DNA of 64,000 nucleotides from Ashinkailepas kermadecensis (taxonomy: Eukaryota > Arthropoda > Thecostraca > Neolepadidae). Both the position numbers and the translations under genes were made by a program. Location: assembly GCA_034440615.1 (NCBI GenBank), contig JAOTOM010004002.1, positions 145,470 through 209,469 on the forward strand, given 5' to 3'. Under the pieces are notes generated by a model. The model worked only from the letters and a program-made list of their open reading frames with translations. It was not told the origin of the DNA and searched no databases. Positions 10,566 through 22,792 of this stretch are shown in pieces (the stretch's first letter is position 1; the number at the start of each line of letters is the position of its first letter).

Positions 10566-12226
10566 TGATTCATCATCTGAGATATGACTCGAGGTTTTCG
10601 TTGGAACAACTGCCCATGCACTCTTCATCCGTTAGTGGTATGCACCAGCGATTCATACGAAAGCTTTTGTGTGGTCTCTGACTCCCGAACACGTAACACG
10701 GCTGCAGTGGTGTTCCAGTTTGTGTCGAATCCTCACATATAGAAGATTCAAAACTAGAGAAAGTACACCACTTGCATGGTTGTGCGATATATGTGGAAAT
10801 ATGCTGGGCAGGACAATACAACTCCAACTCCGCTTCCCTCTTGCCTACCACGCAGCAAATATGATTATTTTTCATCTGGGAGGGGGATAGCTCTCCTGTA
10901 TCCTCCACTGCCGTCGTCTCCGGTGCGTATGTGGGGAGGGGGTCGGACTGTTACGAGCGTACACGTCTGAGGCTTTGTCTACATAATGAAGCACGATCAC
11001 AGCATGTTATAGCCGAGTAAGCACTCACCAAAAAGTGGTGGACCAGAAGTTCATAAGTGCTTTTCTTCAGGTTGTTTGCTGCCATATCAATAGCATCGTG
11101 CACAAAGTAACCTGGAAAGGCGTATGACGGCGAATCAAAACAAGTTCATCAGTTGTGCAGCGGAAGGATGGAAGCTGAATTTCAAAAGATTGCTGGGTTA
11201 CAAATTGTGTTTGCGCTTGTAATACGAGCTCATGATAGTCTCAGGATACTTGCTGTGGCAAAAGCATCACGGCGCCTTTTCAAATGTTTCCACCAGTCAG
11301 TTGGCCTGGCAAACCTCCACATGAGATAGGGCCCGAAAGTTAAGGCATCGAGTGCTATGCTCGTACTAGTTCTACACCAAGGTTGCAGGATAGATAACCG
11401 CGTATTAATACACTCACCATGCATATTACCTTATTAAGAATGGTCATCCGAACTTCTCCGTAATCGCTTTTCGTTAAAAGAACAAAAAAAAACAATGGGC
11501 GACACATACAATATTCATCAACTTACTTGAAAATTAGCATCAAGTACATGTAAAGATAACATATGCTGTGCATTATATTTCACTTGACGGCGTTCCTAAC
11601 ATTCCCACGCATTATTATCCGCCTCCTGTCTTCCGGAAAATAATTCAAACCGTTCATCTAGCAACAAAAATAAACAATTTGTGTAACGCACGAAAGATTG
11701 TCCAAGCCCGAGCGCGAAGCTGATCTATATGTTCCAAGAAATCTTGGAAGAGTAGCAAAGGCGCAGCTGGCAGCAATTGCTCTCATGCGCTTGGTTTGCC
11801 TGCGTCATGACTTGGACATGTACATATTAAGTTGGTCACCAATAAATGCAGGGGCAGTTGCAACCAATTGGCTCATTGCCCATTTCAGACAAATTGAAGC
11901 AGTGTGCAAATGCTGATCTCAAACAGTTAACATCACATACCGATGAGCACTAAAAGCTGGGCATATGAAACCTCATACTAACAAGAAAAATAATTCGAGA
12001 GCTACCAGGAATGGCTATCCAGACTAAGTACTCAACGTTGTAGTTCTATTGTGCATTTGCGCATGAAACATATCAGGAATGTCACAACGCTGATCGCATA
12101 TCAAGTCTTCCAACACAACACCTGGATAGCGTTGCACTGTTCCTGAGCTATATTGTGGACGATGGGAGACAATATCACGTGTCGGCAACTTCACGACGAT
12201 CATCTCAACAGTCCCTGATAGAGCTT
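10566..12226. other. No gene recognised
   Basis: Moderately AT-rich DNA. Frames at 10573-10908 (minus) and 11698-11916 (plus) have no recognisable domain. No shared repeat was noticed. Confidence 0.45.
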
Positions 12227-12612
12227 ACCTATTGAGAATGACACCATGACGTGGGCACTCTTGGAGTATGCATGTATGACATCCGCAGCCAACTCGGGAT
12301 GGAAATAAAATCTGAAACAGAACAATACCACCTATTGAGAAGGACACCATGGTTGGTTGGTTATTGGTTTTACGACACGTCGACCGTTGAGTCATGTAGC
12401 GTCGCCAATCTCTCACGCCGATTGATCGCGGGCGAAGAGTAGCGACAGGTGAGACTCGAACCCACAGTCTTTCGATTGTGAAACGAGCATCTTACCCCTA
12501 GGCCACTCGTCCCCCCAGAAGGACACCATGATGTGGCACTCTTGGAATATGCATGTACAACACCCACTGCCAAGTCAGCATGTAGTTGAAACCTGCAACA
12601 CAGCAATACCAC
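12227..12612. repeat. About 105-bp tandem duplication interrupted by a SINE
   Basis: CCTATTGAGAATGACACCAT (12227 onward) recurs as CCTATTGAGAAGGACACCAT at 12331. The sequence after it (CACTCTTGGAGTATGCATGT) recurs as CACTCTTGGAATATGCATGT after the SINE at about 12538. The two copies are about 105 bp once the SINE and its TSD are removed. Confidence 0.75.
12352..12516 (-). mobile_element. tRNA-derived SINE with exact 14-bp TSD
   Basis: On the minus strand the element starts with a tRNA-like head (GACGAGTGGCCTAGGGGTAA, then GGGTTCGAGTCTCAC as B box), followed by the shared body ATCAATCGGCGTGAGAGATT and a tail ending in AACCAACCAA. AGAAGGACACCATG flanks it exactly at 12338-12351 and 12517-12530. 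It interrupts a tandem duplication, so the duplication is older. At 165 bp with both ends present it is the best full-length copy of this SINE family in the window. Confidence 0.88.
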
Positions 12613-15600
12613 AACACCGTGGCCGAAACTTGATTACGTAGGTGCTTATGATATAAAAAGTGAAACATGACAGATAAAACCCTATGTACGGAGGATTAAA
12701 TTATCCAGAATTAAAATGCAATGGAGGAATTACAATGGTAGTTCATGATGTTATTCTATTTTCTTTTGGCAACTTTGCTTTTGATGTTCTGTACACTTTT
12801 GCAATACATTTCTGGGCTGAAGAGATGCAGGAGCTACATGGAAATTCAGAGTGTCACAAAATGTATTCTGCAAAGGACATCAGAGTTAAAAATGTATTCC
12901 CAAAAGGTTATTTCAGGCAAAAGATGATGAAAATAAACAATGCAAGCTTCATAATTCACCTCATTATTTGAAATGCACTATAGTAATTAACAACGGACAA
13001 ACAATTGAAAATTAGAATGCATACATTCTTACACTTTGAAATAGTATGGAAACAGGGATATTTGACTTGAAATACATTCTTGCATTTTGAAATAGTATGC
13101 AATATAGGGATATTTGATTTTGTCTGGTATTAAATAGAAAATGGTCTTGCAATTTCTTTTAATGAAACACAAATAAGGGCAGACATATTTCTCTCTTGCA
13201 CCAAAATCCTGGAACACTGGGACACTGCTAAGAGCCTATGAATACTAGTTGGATGACCAACAACAATCGCACTCAACTCAAACATGAGTATGTGTACGAG
13301 GGTTAGCATCTTTTACCACCAAACCTGGCTTTACTGATTTTTACAACTGGTAAAAACCAACATTTCAAAAATTCCTCATCGGTTTTTACCAATAAGGGAC
13401 CTGCAAATATTTAGGTTAATCTTGTTCAGATATAAAAGACATACTGTTTGTATGTCTAGTTAAGTGTCACATATCATACACATAATGCATCCAGATAAGC
13501 AAAATTGGAGCTGAAAATGTTGCAGGATGTGTAAAAATGGCACCAATTTTTTGCCTGCATTCACCAACTTTTTGGGGTAAAAACTGCCTGTCATGGCAAA
13601 CACTAGTTTGTCCTGGTAAGAACCATAACATTGAGGTGTGAACAAAATTGGAAGGCATTAATTTATTTCATTGGTTGTATTCATGATAATACAAGATGCT
13701 AATCCTTGTACCCTAGTCTTATTCAATGCCACACATGGTGACAGTGCTTGGCCTCAAAGCATATAATGCAAGCAATTCTTGGAAAGTGCATCCACTTGTC
13801 ACATCTATGCATATTATGATGTAGAACATTAGTTAGCTAGTTATTTGGACTTTAGGACACATTGACTTTATTGGTCATGTAGTGCCCAGATGTAGGACAT
13901 TAGAAGGTTAACAAAAAGGTGTTGGGCTTATGAAAGAGAATGCATATGATTAGAATTACCAACATAGAATTAGAATATAATAGCATAGAATTGTCAGCTG
14001 GGATACAGATGTAAATATGTTTAGGGATAAGAGTAACAAAAGGTTTAGGGTAAGGGGCAGGTGTAAGAGTATTGCATGGGCAAGTATCATAGTATGGTAT
14101 AGAGCATGGGTGTATTCTGAGAGACATGGCAAATTTGAGTTTGCCCTGTAATAATTTCATGGCAAGCAAGTATTTTTCAATTGGCCAATGTTTTCCTCAG
14201 ATTCAATGTGATCTGTCCTGATTCCCGTGTTTTGAGAATTTGAGTAAGCTGATGCACAATGGCATTCATCAGTTTAAATTGTCATTACAATAGGTTAGCA
14301 TTAAAACAAGGGATAAATACATTGAAGCCCCCAACATTTTCTGAATGTACTATACTGGAATTTTCTGATGCAATTTGGTTCAATTTGACATTCATTTCTT
14401 TGGAAAATGAAAACTTTTTACATCTAAGCAATTCAAGTTGAAGCACATCACATTAAGCTGTCATGTCGGTGAGCAAATAATGTTAAAACCATTCAAATAA
14501 CATTTTAAACAACACCAGAAAAACAACATTTTTGGCAATGCAGACACATGCTATCCCAATCCCTCCTTCCACAAAATATGGGAAGTGTACAGAAAATGGT
14601 ATTTGGAGTGGGAAATATAAATGAAGAATGATGTACACTACAAAAAAATAGTCCATACATGTTTCCTCCAATCTGTGCCTTCTATATAAATACCAATTGC
14701 ATATTAATCAACTAGGTACCTATTTCAGTGTTAAAATAATGGGTTCTCGTTAGGTGTGAGATGTCAAAACGAGTATGGTAGAATGTTGAAATTTGCCATG
14801 GAAAGTGTCACTTAACAGAACTGATTTTCTTATTCAAACAGCCTTGATCCAACAGTGTACTTGTATGTGCACCTTTTCCCTTTGTTTTGGGATACCAAAT
14901 TTATGGATAACTATTTTAGCAATAACTATACAAAATACCTATCCTTATCATCTGATATTCATACAGCATCATAGATAATCCTCTTATCTGAAACTATGCT
15001 AAGAGATGTTTGTGCATCACCATCTGCAATGGTGATTATCAGCATGATACTTATCAACAAGATACTGTTACAAATTAGATATGAAGACGTCATAACAACT
15101 CAGCATTAATCATGATGTCCATACTCCATTGAGAGAGATGTCAATTCAGTGTTCGGAAAGTGGTATATCCCACCATATTTCATGAATAATTTATCACCGA
15201 CCTATTTGGAAGTAGAAAACAAGCATGCTAGGTATTTGATCAATTGCATAGTATTTGCATATGCATTGATATATGTTGCATATCACATTTGTATATAAGA
15301 ACACCTGATAACCGATGCAACAGGGGTAGATATCATATCATTAGTTTGAAATAAAAACATTAAGCATATTAATTTTCATTTATAGGATCTAGGTAGGTAG
15401 ATACCTGCTTCTATAAACATTGAATACAACAGGACCCAAAAAAAATAACGTCCAAAACAATCGTTAATCACTCACTTTCAACAAGGCACATCATAATGTG
15501 GGGGATGATGAAGTTTTACATGAAAACTTTGATGAGACAAACCAGGTGCAATGCTGTTGCATACTAACAAAACTGCACAACCATCACATAGAACAAATTT

Positions 15601-15712
15601 GTATGTCAAACAGCACCCAACATTTCCATGACATTCACACAATTTGAATCAAGTCAAATGAGCTCAATGTCATACTTTACAAAAACAAGTCATTGTGAAA
15701 CAGAACAACTTC
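12613..15712. other. AT-rich stretch without recognised genes
   Basis: Strongly AT-rich DNA. Short frames (for example 12684-12971 plus, 13900-14169 minus) have biased, low-information sequence and no domain. About 13838-13895 (TTAGCTAGTTATTTGGAC... to ...GGTCATGTAGTGCCC) matches the 3' part of the window's SINE family read on the minus strand and is probably an old SINE fragment. Confidence 0.5.
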
Positions 15713-15782
15713 AAGTAGGTAGGTACCTAGCCTAGGTAGGTAGGCAGGTAGGTACCTACCTAGGTATGTAGGTGCCTAACTA
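15713..15782. repeat. Self-complementary AGGT/ACCT microsatellite
   Basis: Interleaved TAGG/AGGT and ACCT/CCTA units (TAGGTAGGTACCTAGCCTAG and similar) produce a tract that can fold back on itself. A second tract of the same kind is at 16350-16397. Confidence 0.85.
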
Positions 15783-17237
15783 GGGGAAGCAGGGGGTATC
15801 TGAACACGTTCTGTTTCCCGAACACCTACCTTTGGATATCTCCATCAAGTTCAGAGCATAAATAACAAATATGGTGATATTCACAAATGATGGACCTATC
15901 TCTCCTGAAACACTAAGGTCTGATCACATAATTCTACTGATTCCTCATGTATGGAGCCAGCAGACTGCAGGTGCCATTTTTAGGCATCCAAGAGCAGTTT
16001 GCTTAGGAAAACCATAATGAAGTGACCTCTGATATTTTTTGGCAATTACACCAGTATTTTTAGCAGCTCCTAATAGCATGTACCACAACAGCTACAGTGA
16101 AGTAATCCTGCACAACATTTTGGTGTTCCGAATATGGCACACCACTATGAAATAATTATGTTTTAAAGTTGCCCTTTGCAAGTGATTAGAGGATGTTCAT
16201 TGAATGGAACTGTTTGAATATGGATAGCTTGTTCATTTTTGTGTTCAGTAAACACAGTACAATTACTGGTTCACCCATACAGAAGCAGCACAAGAGCTAT
16301 TTGTTGCATGTCTTAAGTGTTCGGAAACCCCCCTCTTCCCCCAGGTAACTATCTAGCTAGCTAGGTAGGTAGGTACCTAGTTACCTACCTACCTACTATG
16401 TTCATCACTGGGAATAGATACTTACTCAGTACAAGAGCCAAGCCCAGTAATTATTGAGTGCATAAATGACACGGACACATTCCTCCATTTCCACACTTGA
16501 ATCTTAGTTTTTCGCGCGGACACTGGGACCAACAGGTTGTTGATACGATTGGCCCCGTGGAAGAAGACCCATCCAAACGTAACCCAAACGGGCCACACGA
16601 AGAAATTCGACATTTCCGGCTCCTCTGTCCGTAACGGTTAACTTCAGTGGAGTCGAAGAGAGCCTACCCTACAGCCACGAATAAGTACACGACCACTCGA
16701 AACGACCGCGTGGACCCGACGACAAAATCCAGCGCCAACACCCAGCCACCCCGCCCACACGCCCTCCGGGGTAACGGCCAAGAACCGAATTAAGCGTAGG
16801 CTTCTACCGCCGGCTCTACCGGTATTTGGAATCTTGAGAGGGACTGCGCAGGCGCAGAAACTAAGTAATGCCAGATCTAGTACATTGTCTAGCATACAAT
16901 GTCGATTTAGTTCGAGCGAGAGCAAACCCGATACACGTCTGGTCGCAGGTTCCGATCCGGTCTGGTGCTGGCTGGACTGGTCCAGCGCTGCCCAATCAAG
17001 TTGATTTTGGCCCGGTCGGGTCCGACCTTTCTCGGCCCGACTTGACCCAATCTGACCTGACCTTTGACTGCCATTCTTTTGAAACCATATTCTTTTTTAC
17101 ACTGCATTTGAGTCCTGCTTCCTCCAATCACTATTATTTCTGTTATTTACGAACATTTTATTGGGCGGGTTGGGCGAGATCCGACATCGGTGGTGCTACG
17201 TGATTCGACTTAACATGACAGCGTGCTTAACAGGGGC
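15783..17237. other. No gene recognised; second AGGT/ACCT tract inside
   Basis: 16350-16397 is a second self-complementary AGGT/ACCT microsatellite. 16620-17060 is GC-richer, with frames on both strands and several GGTCGGG/CCCGACC-like words, but no domain. No exon could be supported. Confidence 0.45.
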
Positions 17238-17477
17238 CAGGAGCGAATCCAGGAATTTTGATCGGGGGCGCTTGTTCTGGAGCGGATCCATTTTTATCCG
17301 GAGGGGACATCTTTTCTACTCTTAGTGGCGCCATTCTGCTGATAAACTGGTTGAGTGGGGGTAGGGAGGGGGGCACTTAAGCGCTCTGGAGGGCCGCCTT
17401 TTTCCAGTCGAAAGGGCGCCACACTTCTATCTGGGGCAGGGGCGCATGCTTTCAGTTTCACCATGAATTCGCCACTG
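17238..17477. mobile_element. Short hAT-like MITE, 240 bp
   Basis: The left end is CAGGAGCGAATCCA (17238) and the right end, read inverted, is CAGTGGCGAATTCA (to 17477). The flanks are ACAGGGGC (17230-17237) and ACAGGAGC (17478-17485), an 8-bp repeat with one mismatch. CAG ends and 8-bp TSDs are typical of hAT elements. No coding capacity. Confidence 0.6.
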
Positions 17478-17768
17478 ACAGGAGCGTAGGAACGCCTGTG
17501 AATAGTGGACGATCACAAGGTCCTACAGTCCTACTTTTTTGCAGCGACTGTGCCACTATCGCTATCAGCCGACAACAATGTGATGATGCCCGATTCTGTT
17601 CTCGCCACACCGGAACCCTTACCCTCTATCCTACAATTTCTCGTCCAGTGCCTCTCATGGCGCCTTTTACTGGTACTACACGACTCACCGTGACTCAAAA
17701 GGATGCCTACTTGCAGATAGAGAGGAGAAGATGGGCAAAAGGACACGTTGGCGACGCATGGGCGTGGC

Positions 17769-18453
17769 CACTGGCGGATCTAGCCCACCGGTTTTGGGGG
17801 GGCCAACTTTCGGTTTTCGGCGTCAGCCCCCCCCCCCCCCTCCCCCCAGTGGCGTACCTAGGAATTGCATCAGAGGAGGGGTCGAAGGGATCTGGAGGAT
17901 GCCCATTCTCCCACTATTTTTGGTTAAAACCACCGGATTTCGACCACTATTTGGCAAAGGGGCACATTTTAAAAATAATAATTAAAATTAAAATAAAATA
18001 AAAAGTAAAATAATAATTGACAACATAATTTCCTGTGTAGGGGCCCCAGCCTACCTCCACCGTTTCTATGTTACCGGATTTTTGTTCTTGTTTACCAAAA
18101 CGTTCACGTTCACGTTCAACGTCTTGTACCACGTCAACGTTCGTGCACGTGGACACTGGCGGATCCGATTTTGTCAACTCTTGCTGTAAGCAGAACTTGA
18201 TCAGCATGGAACCCTCGATGTGTGTCAGAATCTACTATGCTACTATACTGGCTTCCAAACAATTATATAAAAAAATCCTTTAAAATTGGAGATTCTTTCA
18301 TCCAGACGCTATTTTTTAACCTCGGCAAAGGTTACTGCATTTTAATTTAGTTGACTTCTGTTGGTTTCGGGGGGCCAAAAGACACTATGGCCCCCCTTTT
18401 AAGCGCTTCGGGGGGGCCATGGCCGGAATGGCCCCTCCCTGGATCCGCCAGTG
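17769..18453 (+). mobile_element. hAT-like MITE copy A, complete, left part of a composite
   Basis: Terminal inverted repeats are CACTGGCGGATC (17769) and GATCCGCCAGTG (to 18453). The 685-bp interior is non-coding and matches the element at 22149-22777 read inverted, including the words ACGTTCACGTTCACGTTCAACG and TGCTGTAAGCAGAAC. Just inside the left end (about 17848) is CAGTGGCGTACCTAGG, possibly the end of another nested family. The 8-bp GGCGTGGC at its left (17761-17768) is not repeated at its right; it reappears after copy B at 19147-19154. Confidence 0.8.
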
Positions 18454-18856
18454 CATGAGGGTATGTGTAAAACTTGTCTCGTAGATACCTTAAACTGCAA
18501 TAATACCCTTAAACTTTGATAGCCCGGTCCTACCACCCGAATCTCCCCTACATGCAAACCCACCAGTTATCTCTTATTCAGGATATAAATACATACCTCC
18601 TCTTGCTATTCTTCTTGAAAAAAATCAGTCAATGTAGCCTGTCTCTTCATCTTAGCAACTCCAACACCTATATGGCTATATGGCCTTGCCCCAACACCAA
18701 CATACGAAACATGCTGCTCAACTGGGCTCAACTGGTCACTCGCACAAAACATCCTGTTCAAATTCCGCTTTCGAAATCTGGCTCACTGGGTCCGCTTGCC
18801 CGTTACTGGCTAAACAAACTTCATGAACCTATCTGACGAAGGAATAATGAAACTGC
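18454..18856. other. Filler between two hAT-like MITE copies
   Basis: About 400 bp unlike the MITE copies on either side. It is AT-rich to mixed, with no recognised domain. It lies inside the span bounded by the shared GGCGTGGC flanks and so may have been carried as cargo or be a remnant of a nested insertion. Confidence 0.5.
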
Positions 18857-19146
18857 TGATTTCGTCATCTCTTGCTGTAAGCAGAACTTCAACAGCATAG
18901 AACCCTCGATGTGTCAGAATCTACTATGCTACCATATTGTGCTTCCAAACAATTATAACAAAATACCTTTAAAATTGGAGATTATTTCACCCGGAACGCT
19001 ATTTTTTTAACCTCAGCAAAGGTTACTGCATTTTAATTTAGTTTACTTTTGTTGGTTTGGGGGGGGGGGGCAAAAGACACTATGCCCCCCCTTTGAAGCG
19101 CTTGGGGGGCCATGGCCGGAATGCCCCCCCCCTGGATCCGCCAGTG
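18857..19146 (+). mobile_element. hAT-like MITE copy B, right-hand part only
   Basis: Matches copy A from TCTTGCTGTAAGCAGAACTT onward and ends in GATCCGCCAGTG at 19146. The left half is missing. The next 8 bases (19147-19154, GGCGTGGC) equal those just left of copy A. The two copies differ by many substitutions and homopolymer lengths. Confidence 0.75.
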
Positions 19147-19154
19147 GGCGTGGC

Positions 19155-20246
19155 CACCGGCGATGGGGGACTAGGAGACGTGTCCCTCCAAACTTCGTGG
19201 AATGCAACCTTGCGTGTTTGGCGCTGCAATACGATCCTGTCGCTCCCACCAACCACCCCTCCCCGCCCAATCCAAAATCTTTGGCGGCGCCTATGAGCGT
19301 TGGTCTAAACGTTGGTGGCTATGCATAACCACTTAATGTTCGCATAGTTTGGTTCTCTCGAGAGCAGGGATGGATCCAGGAATTTGCATGGACGTCACAT
19401 TTTCTCGGAAAGGAGACTTCGGGGGAAAATATGTTGAACGGTGGGGGAAGTGCATATTTTTTAAATTCTGGATGCAATTAAAGGGGAAAATATTGATATA
19501 ATCTCACTCTCATCTCGCATCGTCTCAAAGCCTGGCAGCTTTTTCTCTCCAACTGGTTATAAGTTTGCGTTAGATCTAAGCATTTTGTCACTCTCAAACA
19601 GTGGCGTAGCAATGATTGTCCTAGGGGGGGAAGGGAACTATCCCTAAAATGTGATGAAACCGTGAATGCTTTCGGCGCGTGAAACGGTCGAAAAATTTAG
19701 CGCTTTGCGTGGTAAAATTTTGTTTTATTTTCTCGTTTGATCTAGTGCATTTTTGGGTGCTAAGGGGAAGCCCGGCTCCCCGGGCCCCCGACCCTCCCTC
19801 GGCGGCGCCTCTGCTCCCAAAGATCGTTTCACCCCCGCCCACACCGAGTGTGGACGGCTGGATCGGCCTTTGGGGTCCCTCCGAACTCAAATATTTTCAG
19901 GATACAACACGGTAGAAACGTAGCCAGTAGTGATCCAAGAACGAGTCCTTAGACCACCCCGCGAGGTGGATTGTACGAAGGGCGCTCGGACTACCACCAC
20001 ATTTTTTCAGGTCTCTTGCACTCTGCTGTTCACTCTGCAATATACAGTGTTGTGCCTTTCTTAATCCTGATTGGAGCCCGGATCGTCGGTTCCTCTCCCT
20101 CCTCAGATTAAAAGCAAACATGGTCCTGCTATAAACCAGGAATCATCCCTGGTCCCATGGCCATCCCATGGTCAACCCTCCGGCAACATTACAAACAGGG
20201 ACATGTCAAGGTCAAGCCTCAAGATCAAATGTCACTTTAAGTTTTC
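19155..20246. other. No gene recognised; a hAT-like end inside
   Basis: CAGGGATGGATCCAGG (about 19364) and CAGTGGCGTAGC (19599) look like ends of hAT-type non-autonomous elements, but I could not pair either with a partner. G- and C-runs are common. No frame has a recognisable domain. Confidence 0.4.
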
Positions 20247-20262
20247 CGAAGTCCTCGCGTTT

Positions 20263-20449
20263 GTGCCGGGGATGGCCGAGTGGTTAAGGTGTTGAGCCTT
20301 GGGTACCAAAGGTCTCGGGTTCAACACTTGCACCACTCAGGACATTTTCCAATCCCGCGGCTCACCGGCGAAACAGTGTGGGCGGCGCCATAAGCTGTGA
20401 TCGTGCATAAAGTGCGTTGTGAAACACCCAATAAAAACAAACAAGCAAA
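20263..20449 (+). mobile_element. SINE with a Leu/Ser-tRNA-like head
   Basis: The head GGGGATGGCCGAGTGGTTAA carries a class II (Leu/Ser-type) tRNA A box. The B box is GGGTTCAACACTTGC. The tRNA-unrelated body is followed by an A-rich AATAAAAACAAACAAGCAAA tail. CGAAGTCCTCGCGTTT (20247-20262) and CGAAGTCCTTGCGTTT (20450-20465) flank it, a 16-bp TSD with one mismatch. It differs in head and body from the SINEs at 1.0, 12.4 and 54.7 kb, so it is a second family. Confidence 0.88.
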
Positions 20450-20533
20450 CGAAGTCCTTGCGTTTCGTTGCCATGAATTCAATTTGCAACGAGTGGGTTT
20501 CATTCCATGGAACTTGTTGTGTGGTATCAGAAA

Positions 20534-22792
20534 CATGGATCATGTACGCCTGGATTGGAAACCAACAGCTGTTTGCGTATCAGCCCACCTGGAGGAATGT
20601 AAGTAAAAACACGGAAACGCGGCCGGTTTTAGGCCGTGCGCCTATGGGAGTTCAGGGTACGCATTTCGTATTGGCATTTTTTTATAATTGATTCAGCCAT
20701 CCCAGGAGGATTGCATCAGCCTTTCATGATGCATAATTGATCAAGGAACCTTACCGTTCTTTCCTTATTGATTTATTACGCTCCGTTCAGAAGTTGTGGT
20801 GCGAAGTGATGACATTTGTGAGAAGCCCACCTCGCCCCAAGTGTCAGCCCACCGATGTTGATATTTTGATGATCTTTATCTTGAATCTTTATCTTTTATC
20901 TCTCTATCTTTATCTTGATCTTGAAATGATTGGACGGGACAAAACACATGAAGGCAATGGGCAGACCAAAATCAATTGGGGGCACATTCCATTGGCTTCC
21001 ATGTTAGAGGTTGAAATAATTGCGGGGGTGGGTTTAGCAAACATTGACGTGGCAGTTCCCCCTCAAAGGCATATAAAACAACACCCCTGAGTCGAACGAC
21101 TGGCAAGTGGTAGCAAATCGGCGAGAGGTAGTGGCGTTGCCAGCTAGGGTATGTTGCAAGGGCTGATCCAAGGGGGAGGAAGCGAAAGTGGCGCCCCTTA
21201 TGACCCGAAGGACGCCTCCCTTAGAGGTTCCAGTGTATCCCCTCCCTCGAATTTCTCAGCGCAACGCGCTCCTCGGCCTGGGAACGACAGTCCTTTTCGA
21301 ACGCACGAAAGGTGTGTTCCAGCTCCTCAGACAAAAACAGGATGGTGCCCCTCTGGGAGATCGGAGTGTACACCGTCCAAATGTTCTGGACCAAGAGCCG
21401 CCCCTCTGGAGAAATGACGCCTCCTTGGCAAAATCATAAATCTGTCAGTGGTATGGTGTAGGGGGAGGGGGGCTTGTACCCTCCATGGAACTTCCGCTCA
21501 ATCCTCTTTGCGGATTGGTGGGTACACCGAAGTCTGCGCTCTCCCATTCAGTTGTGTAAACCACTCCACTGGAAAATATCAGCCACATATCTAGAGAGCA
21601 AGGAGGGCGGGGGCAAAAGCAGAACCGCTCATTCTTATCTTTGAGGGTGAAACTGCCCCCTCAATGCTTGCTTCCCCCCCCGCACCCGCAATAATTTCAA
21701 CTTCTAACATGGGAGCCTATGGAATGTGACCCCCCACCCCCTATTCATTTTGGTCTGCCTATTGCCTTCATGTACTTTTCCCCCTCCCATCATTTTAAGA
21801 AATGAACATAGGTGGGCCGACCCTTTCGGCGAAATGGGCTCCCTCTCACAGATGCATTCACTTCGCATCACAACTTCGGAACGGAGCGTAATACATCAAT
21901 AAGGAATGAATGGTAAGGTTCCTTGATCAATTCTGTATCAAGAAAGGCAGATGCAATCCTCTTGGGGTGGCTGAATCGATTGGAAAAATTACAATACGAA
22001 ATGCGTACCCCGAACTCCTATAGGCGCAGGCCTAAAACTGACCGCGTTTCCGTATTTTTACTTACACTCCGCTAAGGTGGCAGGCTGGTGCCGCTGATAC
22101 GCGCAGATCAAAGGCGCCGACGCGGAGTTTCCAATCCAGGCGTACATCCACTAGCGGATCCAGGGAGCCCCCCCGAAGCGCTTAAAAGGGGGCCATAGTG
22201 TCTTTTGGCCCCCCAAAAACCAACAGAAGTAAACTGAACTAAAATGCCGTAACCTTTCCCAAGGTTGAAAAATATCTTGGATGAAAGAATTTCCAATTTT
22301 AAAGGTTTTTTTAAAAAATAATTGTTTGGAAGCATAGTACATTCTGACACACATCAAGGGTCCTATGCTGCTCAGGTTCTGCTTACAGCAAGAGTTGACA
22401 AAATCGGATCTGCCAGTGTGTACACGTGCACGAACGTTGACGTGGTACAAGACGTTAAACGTGAACGTGAACGTTCTGGTAAACAAGAACAAAAATACTG
22501 TAACTTAGAAGCGGTGTAGGTAGGCTGGGGCCCCTACATTGGAAATTATGTTGTCATTAATTATTATTGTAAAAAATGGGTCCCTTTGACAAATAGTGGT
22601 AGAAATCCGATGCTTTTAACCAAAAATAGTGGGAGAATGGGCACCCTCCAAATCCCTTCGACCCCTCCCCTGATGCAATTCCTAAGTACGCCACGGGGGG
22701 ATGGGGAGGGGGGGCTGACGCCGAAAACCGAAAGTTGCCCCCCCCCCAAAAAAAACGGTGGGCTAGATCCGCCAGTGCGTACATCATCCATG
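20534..22792. mobile_element. Foldback-type element, copy 1 (with nested MITE)
   Basis: The left end CATGGATCATGTACGCCTGG (20534) is matched inverted at the right (to 22792). The inverted arms extend inward about 500 bp (20534 to about 21075; about 21640 to 22148, continuing 22786-22792). TCAGAAA flanks both sides (20527-20533 and 22793-22799). The middle (about 21080-21640) is unique to the family, contains GGCGCCCCTTATGACC and is shared with copy 2 at 62.3-64 kb. Removing the nested MITE and one TSD leaves about 1622 bp. There is no transposase, so it would depend on an enzyme supplied elsewhere. Its superfamily is unclear. Confidence 0.82.
22149..22777 (-). mobile_element. hAT-like MITE nested in the foldback element, exact 8-bp TSD
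   Basis: Ends CACTAGCGGATCC (22149) and GATCCGCCAGTG (to 22777) are inverted repeats. CGTACATC lies immediately at both sides (22141-22148 and 22778-22785). Removing element plus one TSD restores a continuous right arm of the foldback element, which the other arm confirms. The 629-bp interior is the reverse complement of the copy at 17769-18453. An 8-bp TSD supports hAT mobilisation. Confidence 0.92.
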
